Source: Azohydromonas sediminis (GTDB lineage Bacteria > Pseudomonadota > Gammaproteobacteria > Burkholderiales > Burkholderiaceae_C). Taken from it: a stretch of DNA of 64,000 nt. The notes beneath the pieces are model-generated. The model ran no database searches, had not been told where the DNA came from, and saw only the letters and a list, made by a program, of their open reading frames with translations. The stretch is from contig NZ_QOAZ01000010.1 of the NCBI RefSeq assembly GCF_003574675.1, positions 1-64,000 on the forward strand. Reading direction: 5' to 3'. The position numbers and the translations under genes are program-made. This document shows positions 41,888 to 51,888 of this stretch, one piece after another; position 1 is the first letter of the stretch, and the number at the start of each line of letters is the position of its first letter.

Positions 41888-43174
41888 ATGTCGCTTGCCG
41901 GTCTCGTCCCGGGCGCCGCCGTGCACCTGGCGTCGCGCGTCGCGACGGTGGCGCTCGGGCTGGCCGTCGTCGTCGCCGTCGCGCGACAGGGCCCCGAGGT
42001 GCAGGGCGCATTCACGCTGTTCGTCGCCGTCGAATCGGCGCTGCTGGCGCTGTGTTCGGGCTTCGGTCTCGCGCTGGCGCGTGGCGTCTCGCACCGCGGT
42101 GACGACCCGGCGCCGCTGCTGCGCGCGTGGCTGCGCGTCGCGCTGGCCGTCGGCGTGGTCACCGCGGTGGCGCTGTTTGCGGCATCGCACATCGCGACGC
42201 AACCGCCGTACGGGCAGCTCGGCTGGCTCGCGCTGGCCGCTCCGGTACTGCTCGTCGTGCCGACGGCGAGCGGCCTGTGGCTCGGCCGCGGCCAGATGGT
42301 GCGGCTCAGCGCCCCGCAGGTCGCGCTGCCACTGGCCGTGCTCGCTGCGCTCGGATTGGCCGCAGTGAGTCGGGGGGACGGGCACGGTGCGCTCACGCTG
42401 GCCGAGGTGCTCTCGGCGTGGGTCGCGTCGCGCGTGCTCGTCGGCCTGGGCAGCCTCGCGGCGTCGCTGCGCGAGGCCCCGCCGTCGCCTGGGATGACCC
42501 CGCGGCCGGCGCTCGCGCTGCTGCGCGACGAGTGGCGCTTCGTCGCGGCGGTGGGCGCCGCCAACGTCGTCGCGGTGCTGAACTACCGCGTGCCGCTGTT
42601 CGTCGTCGAGCACGTGCGCGGGCTCGACGCGACCGGCGTCTACGCCGTCGCGGTGCAGCTCGCCGAGCTGCTGTGGCTGCTGTCGGCGGCGCTGAGCACC
42701 GCGGCGTACCGGCGCATCGGTGCGCCCGACCGCGCGCAGGCCGCGCGCGTCGCGCTGCAGGCCACCGGCTGGGGCGTGGCCACCACGCTGGTGGCCGCGC
42801 CGCTGTTGTGGGTCGCGGCGTGGGCATGGCTGCCGCTGCTCGTCGGCGCCGCCTACGCCGACGCGTTGCGCCCGCTGGCGCTGCTGCTGCCCGGTGTCGC
42901 GCTGTACGCGACGGCGTCGGCGATGTCGGCGTTCTTCACGAACCACCTCGGCCAGCCGCAGTGGGCCGCGCGCATCGCGGCGCTGTCGCTCGCGCTCAAC
43001 ACGCTGGGCTGCCTGTGGGCCGTGCCGCGCTGGGGCCTCGACGGCGCGGCGGCGAGCACGAGCCTGAGCTACGCGCTCGCGATCGCGGTGGCCTGGGTGC
43101 AGTTTGCACGCGCGGCCGGCGTGCCGTGGCACGCGCCGTGGGTGGCGCGCGCGGACCGACAATCGCCGCCGTGA
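41888..43174 (+). CDS. Wzx-like lipid-linked oligosaccharide flippase
   Basis: 428 residues with about 12 helices, the MATE/PST superfamily arrangement. The N-terminal helix block [30 protein letters not shown] and the repeat [35 protein letters not shown] are typical of polysaccharide flippases. It should move undecaprenyl-linked repeat units across the inner membrane. First gene of the glycan cluster; the next gene starts within its stop codon. Confidence 0.88.
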   Translation: MSLAGLVPGAAVHLASRVATVALGLAVVVAVARQGPEVQGAFTLFVAVESALLALCSGFGLALARGVSHRGDDPAPLLRAWLRVALAVGVVTAVALFAASHIATQPPYGQLGWLALAAPVLLVVPTASGLWLGRGQMVRLSAPQVALPLAVLAALGLAAVSRGDGHGALTLAEVLSAWVASRVLVGLGSLAASLREAPPSPGMTPRPALALLRDEWRFVAAVGAANVVAVLNYRVPLFVVEHVRGLDATGVYAVAVQLAELLWLLSAALSTAAYRRIGAPDRAQAARVALQATGWGVATTLVAAPLLWVAAWAWLPLLVGAAYADALRPLALLLPGVALYATASAMSAFFTNHLGQPQWAARIAALSLALNTLGCLWAVPRWGLDGAAASTSLSYALAIAVAWVQFARAAGVPWHAPWVARADRQSPP

Positions 43175-43752
43175 GTCTCAAGCACGCCTTCGCCGCCGCG
43201 TGGCGCCGCCTCGTCGCGCCGCGCATGGTCTACGGCTGGCGCGACGCCGACGGCCGCTGGCGCGCGCACACGCGCGTGAGCACGCACAGCGACATCGGCT
43301 GCCGCGAGCGGCTCGCGATCGGCGACCACGTCTACATCGGCCACTTCAACGTGATCGACGCGTCGGGTGGCCTCGAGATCGGCGAGGGCTGCCAAGTCAC
43401 GAACCACGTGTCGATCCTGACGCACTCGACGCACCACGCGCTGCGCATCGGCGGGCGCGCGTTCTACGGGCACCCGCAGCCGCCGGGCTACCGGCAGGCG
43501 GCCACCGTGCTCGGACCGTACTGCTTCGTCGGACCGCACAGCGTGATCGGCCCCGGCGCGCGGCTCGGCAAGGGCGTGCTCGTCAAGGCCTACAGCCACG
43601 TCACCGGCGAGGTGCCCGACTTCGCGATCGTCGAGGGGCAGCCGGCGCGCGTCGTCGGCGACACGCGCACCGTCGACCGCGCGCTGCTCGACGCGCACCC
43701 GCAGATGCGCGCGCACTACGAGGCGTGGGCCGGGCCGCTGGCGGCACCGTGA
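43171..43752 (+). CDS. Hexapeptide-repeat acyltransferase (LbetaH)
   Basis: 193 residues from a GTG that overlaps the flippase stop. Left-handed beta-helix repeats are visible: IGCRERLAIGDHVYIGHFNVIDASGGLEIGEGCQVTNHVSILTHS, then ATVLGPYCFVGPHSVIGPGARLGKGVLVKAYSHVTGEVPDFAIVEGQPARVVG. Likely an O-acetyltransferase that decorates a sugar of the repeat unit. Confidence 0.9.
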   Translation: MSLKHAFAAAWRRLVAPRMVYGWRDADGRWRAHTRVSTHSDIGCRERLAIGDHVYIGHFNVIDASGGLEIGEGCQVTNHVSILTHSTHHALRIGGRAFYGHPQPPGYRQAATVLGPYCFVGPHSVIGPGARLGKGVLVKAYSHVTGEVPDFAIVEGQPARVVGDTRTVDRALLDAHPQMRAHYEAWAGPLAAP

Positions 43753-44831
43753 GCGCGCCGCGTCTGCTCTTCGTCGGCGACGCCGACAGCGTGCACCTGC
43801 AGCGCTGGGTGCGCGAGATGCACGCGCGCGGCGCCGAGTGCCACGTGATCACGCGCCGCCCGGCGCCGCTGGCCGGCGCGACGCTGCACGCGGTGCGCCC
43901 GGGCGACGACGCGGCCGGGTGGTTCGCCGCGCTGCCCGAGGTGCGCCGCGTCGCGCGCGCGATCGCGCCCGACCTCGTCCACGGCCACTACGTGACGTCC
44001 AACGGCCTGTGGGCCGCCGCCTGCGGCGTGCGCCCGTGCGTGATCACCGCCTGGGGCAGCGACCTGCTGGTCACGCCGCGTGAGAGCCGCGCCAAGCGCT
44101 GGCTGACCGGCTGGATCCTGAGGCGCGCCGACCTGCTGACCGGCGACAGCGCCGACCTGCTCGACGCGATGCGCGCCTTCGGCGTCACGGCGCCGTGCCA
44201 CGAGATCCTGTGGGGCGCCGACACCGAGCGCTTCGTGCCGCCGGCGCGGCCACGCGATCCCGACGTGTTCACGATCGTCAGCCTGCGCCAGTGGCTGCCG
44301 AACTACCACATCGACGTGATCCTGCAGGCCGTCGCGCGGCTGCGCGCGCGTGCGCCCGGCGCGGCGCTGCGCCTGCGGCTGCTCGGCGGCGGCGCGCTCG
44401 AGCCGCTGCTGCGCGACCAGGCCGCCGCGCTCGGGCTGCTCGAGCCCGGCGCCGAGGTGGCGCGCTTCGTCGGCCGCGTCGACGACGCCGGGCTGGTCGC
44501 GGCGCTGCAGGCGGCCGACGTGTCGGTCAGCGTGCCGGCCAGCGACGCGACGTCGGTCGCGCTGCTCGAGTCCCTGGCCTGCGGCTGCGCCGTCGTCGTC
44601 TCGGACCTGCCGGCCAACCGCGCGTGGGTCGACGATGCCGGCGGGCTGCGCGTCCCGGCGGGCGACTCGGTGGCGCTGGCCGACGCGTTGCATGCGCTGC
44701 TCGCGGACCGCGCGCGCTGCGCCGCGATGGGCACGCACAACCGCGCCGTCGCGCTGGCGCGCGCGTCGCGCCGCGCGCAGATGGACCGCATGTGGTCGCT
44801 GTACCTGCGGCTGCTGGGGCGTGCGGCATGA
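43749..44831 (+). CDS. Glycosyltransferase family 4
   Basis: 360 residues, GT-B fold. The N-terminal acceptor domain begins RLLFVGDADSVHLQRWVREMHARGAECHVITR and the donor domain has SVSVPASDATSVALLESLACGCAVVVSDLPANRAWV, the GT4 EX7E-type region. GTG start inside the previous stop. Sugar specificity unknown. Confidence 0.93.
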   Translation: MSAPRLLFVGDADSVHLQRWVREMHARGAECHVITRRPAPLAGATLHAVRPGDDAAGWFAALPEVRRVARAIAPDLVHGHYVTSNGLWAAACGVRPCVITAWGSDLLVTPRESRAKRWLTGWILRRADLLTGDSADLLDAMRAFGVTAPCHEILWGADTERFVPPARPRDPDVFTIVSLRQWLPNYHIDVILQAVARLRARAPGAALRLRLLGGGALEPLLRDQAAALGLLEPGAEVARFVGRVDDAGLVAALQAADVSVSVPASDATSVALLESLACGCAVVVSDLPANRAWVDDAGGLRVPAGDSVALADALHALLADRARCAAMGTHNRAVALARASRRAQMDRMWSLYLRLLGRAA

Positions 44832-45850
44832 GCACGGCGCGCCTGGTCAGCGTCGTCGTGCCGTGCCGCAACGAGGCAGCGCACGTCGACACCTTCGTCG
44901 CGTCGGTGCTCGCGCAGCGGCTGCCCGACGGCGTCGCGCTCGAGCTGATCGTCGCCGACGGCGCGAGCGACGACGGCACGCGCGAGCGGCTCGCCGCGCT
45001 CGCGGCCACCGACCCGCGGCTGAAGCTGATCGACAACCCGCTGCGCATCGTCGCCGCCGGGCTGAACCGCGCGCTGGCCGCCGCGCGCGGCGACGTCGTC
45101 GTGCGCATGGACGTCCACACCAGCTACGCCGACGACTACGTCGCGCAGTGCCTCGCGACGCTGGCGCGCACCGGCGCCGACAACGTCGGCGGCCCGTGGC
45201 GCGCCGAGGGCTCGGGGCCGTGGGGGCGGGCGATCGCCGCGGCGTTCCAGTCGCGCTGGGCCGCCGGCGGCGCGCGCTCGCGCTCGCTGAGCCACGACGG
45301 TCCCGTCGACACCGTCTACCTCGGCTGCTGGCCGCGCGCGACGTTCGAGCGCTTCGGCGGCTTCGACGAGACGCTGGTGCGCAACCAGGACGACGAGCAC
45401 AACCTGCGCATCGTGCGCGGCGGCGGGCGCGTGTGGCAGAGCCCGGCGATCCGCAGCACCTACCGCCCGCGCGAGTCGCTGGCCGCGTTCGCGCGCCAGT
45501 GGCTGCAGTACGGCTACTGGAAGCCGTTCGTGATGCGCAAGCACGGCCAGCCGGCGTCGGCGCGGCACCTGCTGCCCGGTGCGTTCGTCGCGGCGCTCGC
45601 GCTCTCGGCGGCGGCCGCGCTGCTCGGCCTCGGCGCGCTGCCGTTCGCCGCACTGGCGCTGTCCTACGCGCTGGCGGTGCTCGCGCTGGCCGTCGATGCG
45701 GCGGCGCGCTCGTCGTGGACGCTGCTGCCGCGGCTGCCGGTCGTGATCGCGACGCAGCATCTGGCCTACGGCGCCGGGACGCTGCTCGGCGCCTGGGACG
45801 CCTGGCGCCACGGGCGCGGTCGCGAGCGCTTCGCCCGCCTGACGCGATGA
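44828..45850 (+). CDS. Glycosyltransferase family 2 with C-terminal membrane helices
   Basis: 340 residues. VSVVVPCRNEAAHVDTFVASVLAQ and ELIVADGASDDGTRE define the GT-A nucleotide-sugar domain; VVVRMDVHTSYADDYV holds the DxD-like metal site. Two to three helices follow from about residue 265. A succinoglycan ExoA-like membrane-linked transferase is the closest type. Starts 4 bp inside the GT4 gene. Confidence 0.93.
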   Translation: MSTARLVSVVVPCRNEAAHVDTFVASVLAQRLPDGVALELIVADGASDDGTRERLAALAATDPRLKLIDNPLRIVAAGLNRALAAARGDVVVRMDVHTSYADDYVAQCLATLARTGADNVGGPWRAEGSGPWGRAIAAAFQSRWAAGGARSRSLSHDGPVDTVYLGCWPRATFERFGGFDETLVRNQDDEHNLRIVRGGGRVWQSPAIRSTYRPRESLAAFARQWLQYGYWKPFVMRKHGQPASARHLLPGAFVAALALSAAAALLGLGALPFAALALSYALAVLALAVDAAARSSWTLLPRLPVVIATQHLAYGAGTLLGAWDAWRHGRGRERFARLTR

Positions 45851-46554
45851 CCGACCCCGCCCCGCCCGACGAGACCGGCGCCGTGCGCGAGCGCTACGCG
45901 CGCCGCGCCGCCGACGACCCGCGCTACCACCCGCTGCAGCCCGACGTGTGGCAGTCGCGGCTCGAGCGCGAGCGTGTGTTCCTGCGCTGGCTGGCCGCGC
46001 TGGGCTGGCGCGACCTCGACACCCGGCGCGCGACCGACGTCGGCTGCGGCAGCGGCGGCCAGCTGCTCGACCTGCTGCGCCTGGGCTTTGCACCGCAGCA
46101 CCTGACGGGCCTCGAGCTGCTGCCCGAGCGCCACGCCGCCGCGCGCGAACGGCTGCCCGCCACCGTGACACTGTGGCTCGGCGACGCGTGCGAGGCGCCG
46201 GTCGCGCCGGCCAGCCAGGACCTGGTGCTGCAGTCGACCGTGTTCTCGTCGCTGCTCGACGACGCGTTCCAGCAGCGCCTGGCCGACGCGATGTGGCGCT
46301 GGGTCAGGCCGGGCGGCGGCGTCTGGTGGTACGACTTCACGCGCGACAACCCGCGCAACCCCGACGTGCGCGGCGTGCCGGTGGCGCGCATCCGCGCGCT
46401 CTTTCCGCAAGGCACAATCCGCACCTGGCGCGTGACGCTGGCCCCCCCGCTGGCGCGCGCCGTCTGCCGCGGTCACCCCGCGCTGTACCCCGCGTTCAAT
46501 GCCTTGCCCTGGTTGCGCACCCACGTCCTCGCGTGGATCGGCAAGCCGTGCTGA
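45847..46554 (+). CDS. Class I SAM-dependent methyltransferase
   Basis: 235 residues. The SAM-binding motif I is ATDVGCGSGGQLLDLLRLGF, followed by LTGLELLPERHAAARERLP and QDLVLQSTVFSSLLDDAFQQRLADAMWRWVRPGGGVWWYDF. In this cluster it probably methylates a sugar or a lipid-linked intermediate. Starts 4 bp inside the GT2 gene. Confidence 0.92.
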   Translation: MTDPAPPDETGAVRERYARRAADDPRYHPLQPDVWQSRLERERVFLRWLAALGWRDLDTRRATDVGCGSGGQLLDLLRLGFAPQHLTGLELLPERHAAARERLPATVTLWLGDACEAPVAPASQDLVLQSTVFSSLLDDAFQQRLADAMWRWVRPGGGVWWYDFTRDNPRNPDVRGVPVARIRALFPQGTIRTWRVTLAPPLARAVCRGHPALYPAFNALPWLRTHVLAWIGKPC

Positions 46555-46608
46555 CCCCGCATCGGGGCCGCGCGCCGCGCGTTCTCGCTCACTGAAGGGA
46601 TCCGAGAG

Positions 46609-47958
46609 ATGAAGGTCACGATCGTCGGCACGGGTTACGTCGGGCTGGTCACCGGCGCCTGCCTGGCCGAGATGGGCAACCACGTGCTGTGCGTCGACGT
46701 CGACGAGCGCAAGATCCGCATCCTCAACGAGGGCGGGCTGCCGATCCACGAGCCCGGCCTGCTCGAGGTCGTGCAGCGCAACGTGCAGGCCCGGCGCCTC
46801 GAGTTCACGACCGACGTCGACCGCGGCGTGCAGCACGGCACGCTGCAGTTCATCGCCGTGGGCACGCCGCCCGACGAGGACGGCTCGGCCGACCTGCGCT
46901 ACGTCGTCGAGGCGGCGCGCCAGATCGGCCGCCGCATGACCGACTACAAGGTCGTCGTCGACAAGAGCACGGTGCCGGTGGGCACCGCCGACAAGGTGCG
47001 TGCCGCGATCGCCGAGGAGCTCGCGCTGCGCGACGTGCAGGTCGAGTTCGCCGTCGTCAGCAACCCCGAGTTCCTGAAGGAAGGCGCCGCGGTCGAGGAC
47101 TTCATGCGCCCCGACCGCGTCGTCGTCGGCGCCGACGACGAGCGCGCCGTGCTGCTGATGCGCTCGCTGTACGCGCCGTTCGTGCGCAGCCGCGACCGCC
47201 TGCTCGTGATGGACGTGCGCAGCGCCGAGTTCACGAAATACGCCGCCAACGCGATGCTCGCCACGCGCATCAGCTTCATGAACGAGCTCGCGCTGCTCGC
47301 CGAGAAGCTCGGCGCCGACATCGAGCGCGTGCGCCAGGGCATCGGCAGCGACCCGCGCATCGGCCACCAGTTCCTCTACGCCGGCGCCGGCTACGGCGGC
47401 TCGTGCTTCCCGAAGGACGTCAAGGCGCTGCTAAAGACCGCCGCCGACCACGGCCAGGCGCTGTGGGTGCTCGAAGCCGTCGAGCGCGCCAACGAGCGGC
47501 AGAAGCACGTGCTCGTCGACAAGATCGTCGCCCGTTTCGGCCCGAAGCTCGACGGGCGCACGTTCGCGCTGTGGGGGCTGGCGTTCAAGCCCGGCACCGA
47601 CGACATGCGCGAGGCGCCGAGCCGCGTGCTGGTGGCCGCGCTGCTCGAGCGCGGCGCGCGCGTCGTCGCCTACGACCCGGTCGCGATCGGCGAGGCCAAG
47701 CGCGTGTTCGGTGACATCGCCGGCCTGGGCTATGCCGACAGCGCCGCAGCGGCGCTGGCCGGGGCCGACGCGCTGGTCATCATCACCGAGTGGAAAGAGT
47801 TCCGCAGCCCCGACTTCGATGCGATGCGTGCAGCGCTCAAGCAGCCGGTCGTGTTCGACGGACGCAACCTGTTCGAGCCCGAGCTGATGGCTGGCTTCGG
47901 CATCGAATACCACGCGATCGGCCGCGCGGCGCGCAGCCAGGGCGTCGGCGAGCCGTGA
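46609..47958 (+). CDS. ugd: UDP-glucose 6-dehydrogenase
   Basis: 449 residues. NAD-binding [26 protein letters not shown] is at the N-terminus and the catalytic cysteine is in [17 protein letters not shown]. It oxidises UDP-glucose to UDP-glucuronate, a precursor for acidic polysaccharides. Good ribosome binding site (AAGGGA) upstream of the ATG. A 54-bp gap before it may allow a separate promoter. Confidence 0.97.
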   Translation: MKVTIVGTGYVGLVTGACLAEMGNHVLCVDVDERKIRILNEGGLPIHEPGLLEVVQRNVQARRLEFTTDVDRGVQHGTLQFIAVGTPPDEDGSADLRYVVEAARQIGRRMTDYKVVVDKSTVPVGTADKVRAAIAEELALRDVQVEFAVVSNPEFLKEGAAVEDFMRPDRVVVGADDERAVLLMRSLYAPFVRSRDRLLVMDVRSAEFTKYAANAMLATRISFMNELALLAEKLGADIERVRQGIGSDPRIGHQFLYAGAGYGGSCFPKDVKALLKTAADHGQALWVLEAVERANERQKHVLVDKIVARFGPKLDGRTFALWGLAFKPGTDDMREAPSRVLVAALLERGARVVAYDPVAIGEAKRVFGDIAGLGYADSAAAALAGADALVIITEWKEFRSPDFDAMRAALKQPVVFDGRNLFEPELMAGFGIEYHAIGRAARSQGVGEP

Positions 47959-47971
47959 CCCCGGCGCGAGC

Positions 47972-49138
47972 GTGACGGCGTCCGGCCTGCCTTTCCTGCC
48001 GTTCGCGCGGCCCGAGATCGGCGACGACGAGATCGCCGCCGTCGTCGAGACGCTGCGCTCGGGCTGGCTGACGACCGGGCCGCAGGCGCAGCGCTTCGAG
48101 GCCGAGTTCGCCGCCTGGCTCGGTGATGCGAGCCTGCACTGCGTCGCCGTCAATTCGGCCACCGCCGGCCTGCACCTCGCGCTCGAAGCCGCCGGCCTCG
48201 GCCCCGGCGACGAAGTCATCACGACGACGCACACGTTCACCGCGACCGCCGAGGTCGCACGCTACCTCGGCGCCGACGTGAAGCTCGTCGACATCGACGC
48301 GGCGACCCTCAACATTGCCCCCGCCGCGGTCGAGGCCGCGATCGGCCCGCGCACGAAGGCGATCGTGCCGGTGCACTTCGGCGGGCTCGCGGCCGAGATG
48401 CCCGCGCTGCTGGCGATCGCGCGCCGCCACGGGCTGAAGGTGATCGAAGACGCCGCGCACGCGCTGCCCACGACCTGTGGCGGCGCGCTCGTGGGCACGC
48501 TGGCCAGCGACGCCACCGTGTTCAGCTTCTATGCGAACAAGACGATCACGACCGGCGAGGGCGGCATGCTCGTCACGCGCGACGACGCGCTCGCGAAGCG
48601 CGCCAGGGTGATGCGCCTGCACGGCATCAGCCGCGACGCGTTCGACCGCTTCACCGCGAAGACGCCGGGCTGGTACTACGAGATCGTCGCGCCGGGCTTC
48701 AAGTACAACCTGACTGACGTCGCCGCCGCGATCGGCCGCGTGCAGCTGACGAAGGCGCACGCGTTCCAGCAGCGGCGCGCGTGCATCGCGGCGCGGTACG
48801 ACGCCGGCTTCGCCGGGCTGCCGGTGGTCACGCCGCCGCACGCGAAGCCCGGCGACACGCACGCCTGGCACCTGTACGTGCTGCGCCTGGCCGACGACGC
48901 GCCGATCGGGCGCGACGCGCTGATCGAGCGCCTGTTCGCGGCCGGCATCGGCTGCAGCGTGCACTACATCCCGCTGCACCGCCAGCCGTACTGGCGCGAG
49001 CGCTACGGCCTCGCCGACGCGACGTTCCCGGCCAGCCAGCGCGCGTACGAGCGCTCGCTGAGCCTGCCGATCTACCCGGCGATGACCGACGCCGACGTCG
49101 ATCGCGTGATCGACGCGGTGCGCGACGCGCTGCGCTGA
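47972..49138 (+). CDS. DegT/DnrJ/EryC1 PLP-dependent sugar aminotransferase
   Basis: 388 residues, GTG start. The PLP lysine is Lys190 in [17 protein letters not shown], the family signature. [29 protein letters not shown] and [20 protein letters not shown] are also typical. It transfers an amino group to a keto-sugar nucleotide, probably the product of the dehydratase encoded two genes downstream. Confidence 0.95.
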   Translation: MTASGLPFLPFARPEIGDDEIAAVVETLRSGWLTTGPQAQRFEAEFAAWLGDASLHCVAVNSATAGLHLALEAAGLGPGDEVITTTHTFTATAEVARYLGADVKLVDIDAATLNIAPAAVEAAIGPRTKAIVPVHFGGLAAEMPALLAIARRHGLKVIEDAAHALPTTCGGALVGTLASDATVFSFYANKTITTGEGGMLVTRDDALAKRARVMRLHGISRDAFDRFTAKTPGWYYEIVAPGFKYNLTDVAAAIGRVQLTKAHAFQQRRACIAARYDAGFAGLPVVTPPHAKPGDTHAWHLYVLRLADDAPIGRDALIERLFAAGIGCSVHYIPLHRQPYWRERYGLADATFPASQRAYERSLSLPIYPAMTDADVDRVIDAVRDALR

Positions 49139-49159
49139 CGCCGGCGCGATGACGCGGCG

Positions 49160-49759
49160 ATGGCCAAGCGCGTGTTCGACCTCGTCGTCGCGTCGGTGCT
49201 GCTCGTGTTGCTGGCGCCGCTGATGCTCGCGATCGCCGCGTGGGTGCGCCTCGACTCGCCGGGCCCGGCGCTGTTCCGCCAGGAGCGCGTCGGCCGCGGC
49301 GGGCGCGTCTTTCGCATCCACAAGTTCCGCACGATGGTCGTCGACGCGCCGCAGCGCGGGCCGGCGCTGACGGTCGGCGACGACGCACGCATCACGCGCG
49401 CCGGGCGCTGGCTGCGGCGCCACCGCCTCGACGAGCTGCCGCAGCTGATCGACGTGCTCAAAGGCGACATGAGCCTGGTCGGCCCGCGGCCCGAGGTGCC
49501 GCGCTACGTCGCGCACTATCCGCCCGCGCTGCGCGACGAGGTGCTCGCGCTGAAGCCCGGGCTGACCGACCCGGTGTCGCTCGCGCACCTCGACGAGAGC
49601 GCGCGGCTCGCGCAGGCGGACGACCCCGAGCGCGAGTACGTCGAGGTCGTGCTGCCGCGCAAGCTCGAACTGTCGCTGGCCTACGCGCGCCGCGCGACGG
49701 TGTGGAGCGACGTCGGCGTGCTGTGGCGCACCGCGGCGGCGCTGCTGGGGCGTCGGTGA
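49160..49759 (+). CDS. Bacterial sugar transferase (monotopic phosphoglycosyl transferase)
   Basis: 199 residues, the short PglC-type. One N-terminal hydrophobic segment (FDLVVASVLLVLLAPLMLAI) and the catalytic core SPGPALFRQERVGRGGRVFRIHKFRTMV and KGDMSLVGPRPEVPRYV are clear. It loads the first phospho-sugar onto undecaprenyl phosphate and so starts repeat-unit synthesis. Confidence 0.95.
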   Translation: MAKRVFDLVVASVLLVLLAPLMLAIAAWVRLDSPGPALFRQERVGRGGRVFRIHKFRTMVVDAPQRGPALTVGDDARITRAGRWLRRHRLDELPQLIDVLKGDMSLVGPRPEVPRYVAHYPPALRDEVLALKPGLTDPVSLAHLDESARLAQADDPEREYVEVVLPRKLELSLAYARRATVWSDVGVLWRTAAALLGRR

Positions 49760-49769
49760 TGGAGTGTCG

Positions 49770-51659
49770 ATGAGCGAGGCTGCACATCGCTTCTGGCTGC
49801 GGGTGGACCGCGCGCTCGCGCGCATCCGCCCGTGGCGGCAGCCGCTGTCGCTGGCGATCGACGCGGCGGTCGTCGTCGTCGCGTGGCAGCTCACGTACCT
49901 GTTCCGCCTCGGCTTCGAGCGCTGGTGGAGCGCACGTGCCGACTACGACGCGTGGGTCCTGCTCGGCGTCGTCGGCGCCTACCTCGCGGCGTTCGTCGCG
50001 GCCGGCGTGCCGCGCGGCCTGTGGCGCTTCACCGGCTTCGGCGAGCTGCGGCGCATCGCGCTGGCGTGCCTCGCCGCTGGCCTCGTCGCCGCCGCCGTCG
50101 TGCGCGGGCTCGGGCTGGTGCAGATCCCGCGTGCGGTGCTCGCGCTGCACCCGTTCGTCGTGCTCGTCGGCGTCGCGCTCGTGCGGCTCGCGTACCGCAT
50201 GCTCTACGAGCACGCGCGCGCGCAGATCAGCGGCGGTGGCGAGCGGCGCGCCGTCGTGATCGGCGCCGGCGACGCGGCGCGGCTGCTGCTGGCCGGCATC
50301 CACCGGCAGGGCTGGACCGTGCTCGGCCTGCTCGACGACGACCCGGCCAAGCAGGGGGCGCGCATCGCCGGCGTGCCGGTGCGCGGCACGGTGGCCGACC
50401 TCGCGCGCGCCGACGTGCTCGCCGGCGCGACGCACCTGATCTTCGCGATCCCGACCGCGCGCGGCGCGCGCCGGCGCGAGATCTTCGCGCTCGCCGCGGC
50501 CACCGGCCTGCCGCTGCTGACGGTGCCGTCGGCGGCCGAGCTGCGCGAAGGCGGCGGCAGCGTCGAGCGCCTGCGCGACGTGCGGCCCGAGGACCTGCTC
50601 GGCCGCGAGCCGGTGCAGCTCGACGAGGCCGGCATCCGCGAGACGCTGGCCGGCAAGGCGGTGCTCGTGACCGGCGCCGGCGGCAGCATCGGCAGCGAGC
50701 TGTGCCGGCAGATCGCGCGCTTCGCGCCGGCATGGCTGGTGCTGTTCGAGCTTTGCGAATACAACCTGTACGCGATCGAGCAGGAACTCGCGCAGCGCTT
50801 CCCGCGGCTGACCATCGTGCCGCTGATCGGCGACGTCAAGGACCTGGCGGCGCTGCGCGCCGCGTGCGCGCGCTGGCGCCCGCACGTCGTGTTCCACGCC
50901 GCGGCGTACAAGCACGTGCCGCTGATGGAAGACGACGCCAACGCGTGGGGCTGCGTGCGCAACAACGTGCTCGGCACCTACCATGCGGCACTCGCGGTCG
51001 CCGAAGCCGGCGCCGAACGCTTCGTGCTCGTCAGCACCGACAAGGCCGTGCACCCGACCAGCGTGATGGGCGCGAGCAAGCGCGCCGCCGAGCGCGTCGT
51101 CGCGACGCTGGCGGCCACCCACTCGGGCACGCGCTTCATGGCCGTGCGCTTCGGCAACGTGCTCGGCTCGAGCGGCAGCGTCGTGCCCAAGTTCAAGCAG
51201 CAGATCGAGGCCGGCGGCCCGGTGACGGTCACGCACCCCGACGTGATCCGCTACTTCATGACGATTCCCGAGGCGGTGCAGCTCGTGCTGCAGGCTGCCG
51301 CGGTCGGCGAGACCGGGCAGGTGCTGGTGCTCGACATGGGCGAGCCGGTGAAGATCGTCGAGCTGGCCCGCCAGCTGATCCGCCTCGCGGGCCGGCGCGA
51401 CGACGAGATCGCGATCGAGTTCACCGGGCTGCGCCCGGGCGAGAAGCTGTACGAGGAACTGCTCGCCGACGCCGACGAGACGCTGCCGACCGCGGCACCG
51501 CGTGTGCTGCGGGTGCGGCTGGCGACGCCGCCGCTCGATCTGTCCGCGCTGGCCGCCGCGCTGTCGCCTGCGGCGGCGGCACCGGGTGCGGCGCGCGCGT
51601 GGCTGGCCGACGCCGTGCCCGAGTACCGGCCCGCGCCGGGCGACACCGCCGCGGCGTGA
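49770..51659 (+). CDS. CapD/WbpM/FlaA1-type UDP-sugar 4,6-dehydratase
   Basis: 629 residues, membrane-anchored form. Four N-terminal helices, then a first Rossmann domain (RRAVVIGAGDAARLLLAGI), then the SDR-type catalytic domain with VLVTGAGGSIGSELCRQIARF. The catalytic Tyr is replaced by Met in STDKAVHPTSVMGASKRAAE, as in WbpM-type 4,6-dehydratases. It makes the keto-sugar substrate for the DegT enzyme. The ATG at 49770 is preferred over a GTG 6 bases upstream because a GGAG site sits 5 bases before it. Confidence 0.95.
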   Translation: MSEAAHRFWLRVDRALARIRPWRQPLSLAIDAAVVVVAWQLTYLFRLGFERWWSARADYDAWVLLGVVGAYLAAFVAAGVPRGLWRFTGFGELRRIALACLAAGLVAAAVVRGLGLVQIPRAVLALHPFVVLVGVALVRLAYRMLYEHARAQISGGGERRAVVIGAGDAARLLLAGIHRQGWTVLGLLDDDPAKQGARIAGVPVRGTVADLARADVLAGATHLIFAIPTARGARRREIFALAAATGLPLLTVPSAAELREGGGSVERLRDVRPEDLLGREPVQLDEAGIRETLAGKAVLVTGAGGSIGSELCRQIARFAPAWLVLFELCEYNLYAIEQELAQRFPRLTIVPLIGDVKDLAALRAACARWRPHVVFHAAAYKHVPLMEDDANAWGCVRNNVLGTYHAALAVAEAGAERFVLVSTDKAVHPTSVMGASKRAAERVVATLAATHSGTRFMAVRFGNVLGSSGSVVPKFKQQIEAGGPVTVTHPDVIRYFMTIPEAVQLVLQAAAVGETGQVLVLDMGEPVKIVELARQLIRLAGRRDDEIAIEFTGLRPGEKLYEELLADADETLPTAAPRVLRVRLATPPLDLSALAAALSPAAAAPGAARAWLADAVPEYRPAPGDTAAA

Positions 51660-51678
51660 GCCTCGCGTCGGGCTGTGC

Positions 51679-51888
51679 TCAGCGCGGCGGGGTGCCGTCG
51701 CCGGCGCAGCGCGTCGGGTCGGCGACGAAGAGCCAGCCGAGCGCGATCGCCAGCGGCACGGCGAGCCAGCCCCAGACGCTGCCGGTCCACGCAGCCACCA
51801 CGCCGCCGACCGCCGCGCCCGCGCCGACACAGACGGCCAGCAGCACCAGGCGCGCCCGCAGCGACGTGCCGACCGCGAACGGCCTCAT
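51679..51888 (-). CDS. Small membrane protein, 69 residues
   Basis: Not assigned to a family. Two hydrophobic helices (ARLVLLAVCVGAGAAVGGVVAAW and GWLAVPLAIALGWLFVA) separated by a short loop, ending in DPTRCAGDG. Its ATG at 51888 overlaps the stop of the acyl-CoA dehydrogenase gene (ATGA), which supports a real, translation-coupled gene at the end of the beta-oxidation-like module. Confidence 0.6.
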   Translation of the reverse strand: MRPFAVGTSLRARLVLLAVCVGAGAAVGGVVAAWTGSVWGWLAVPLAIALGWLFVADPTRCAGDGTPPR

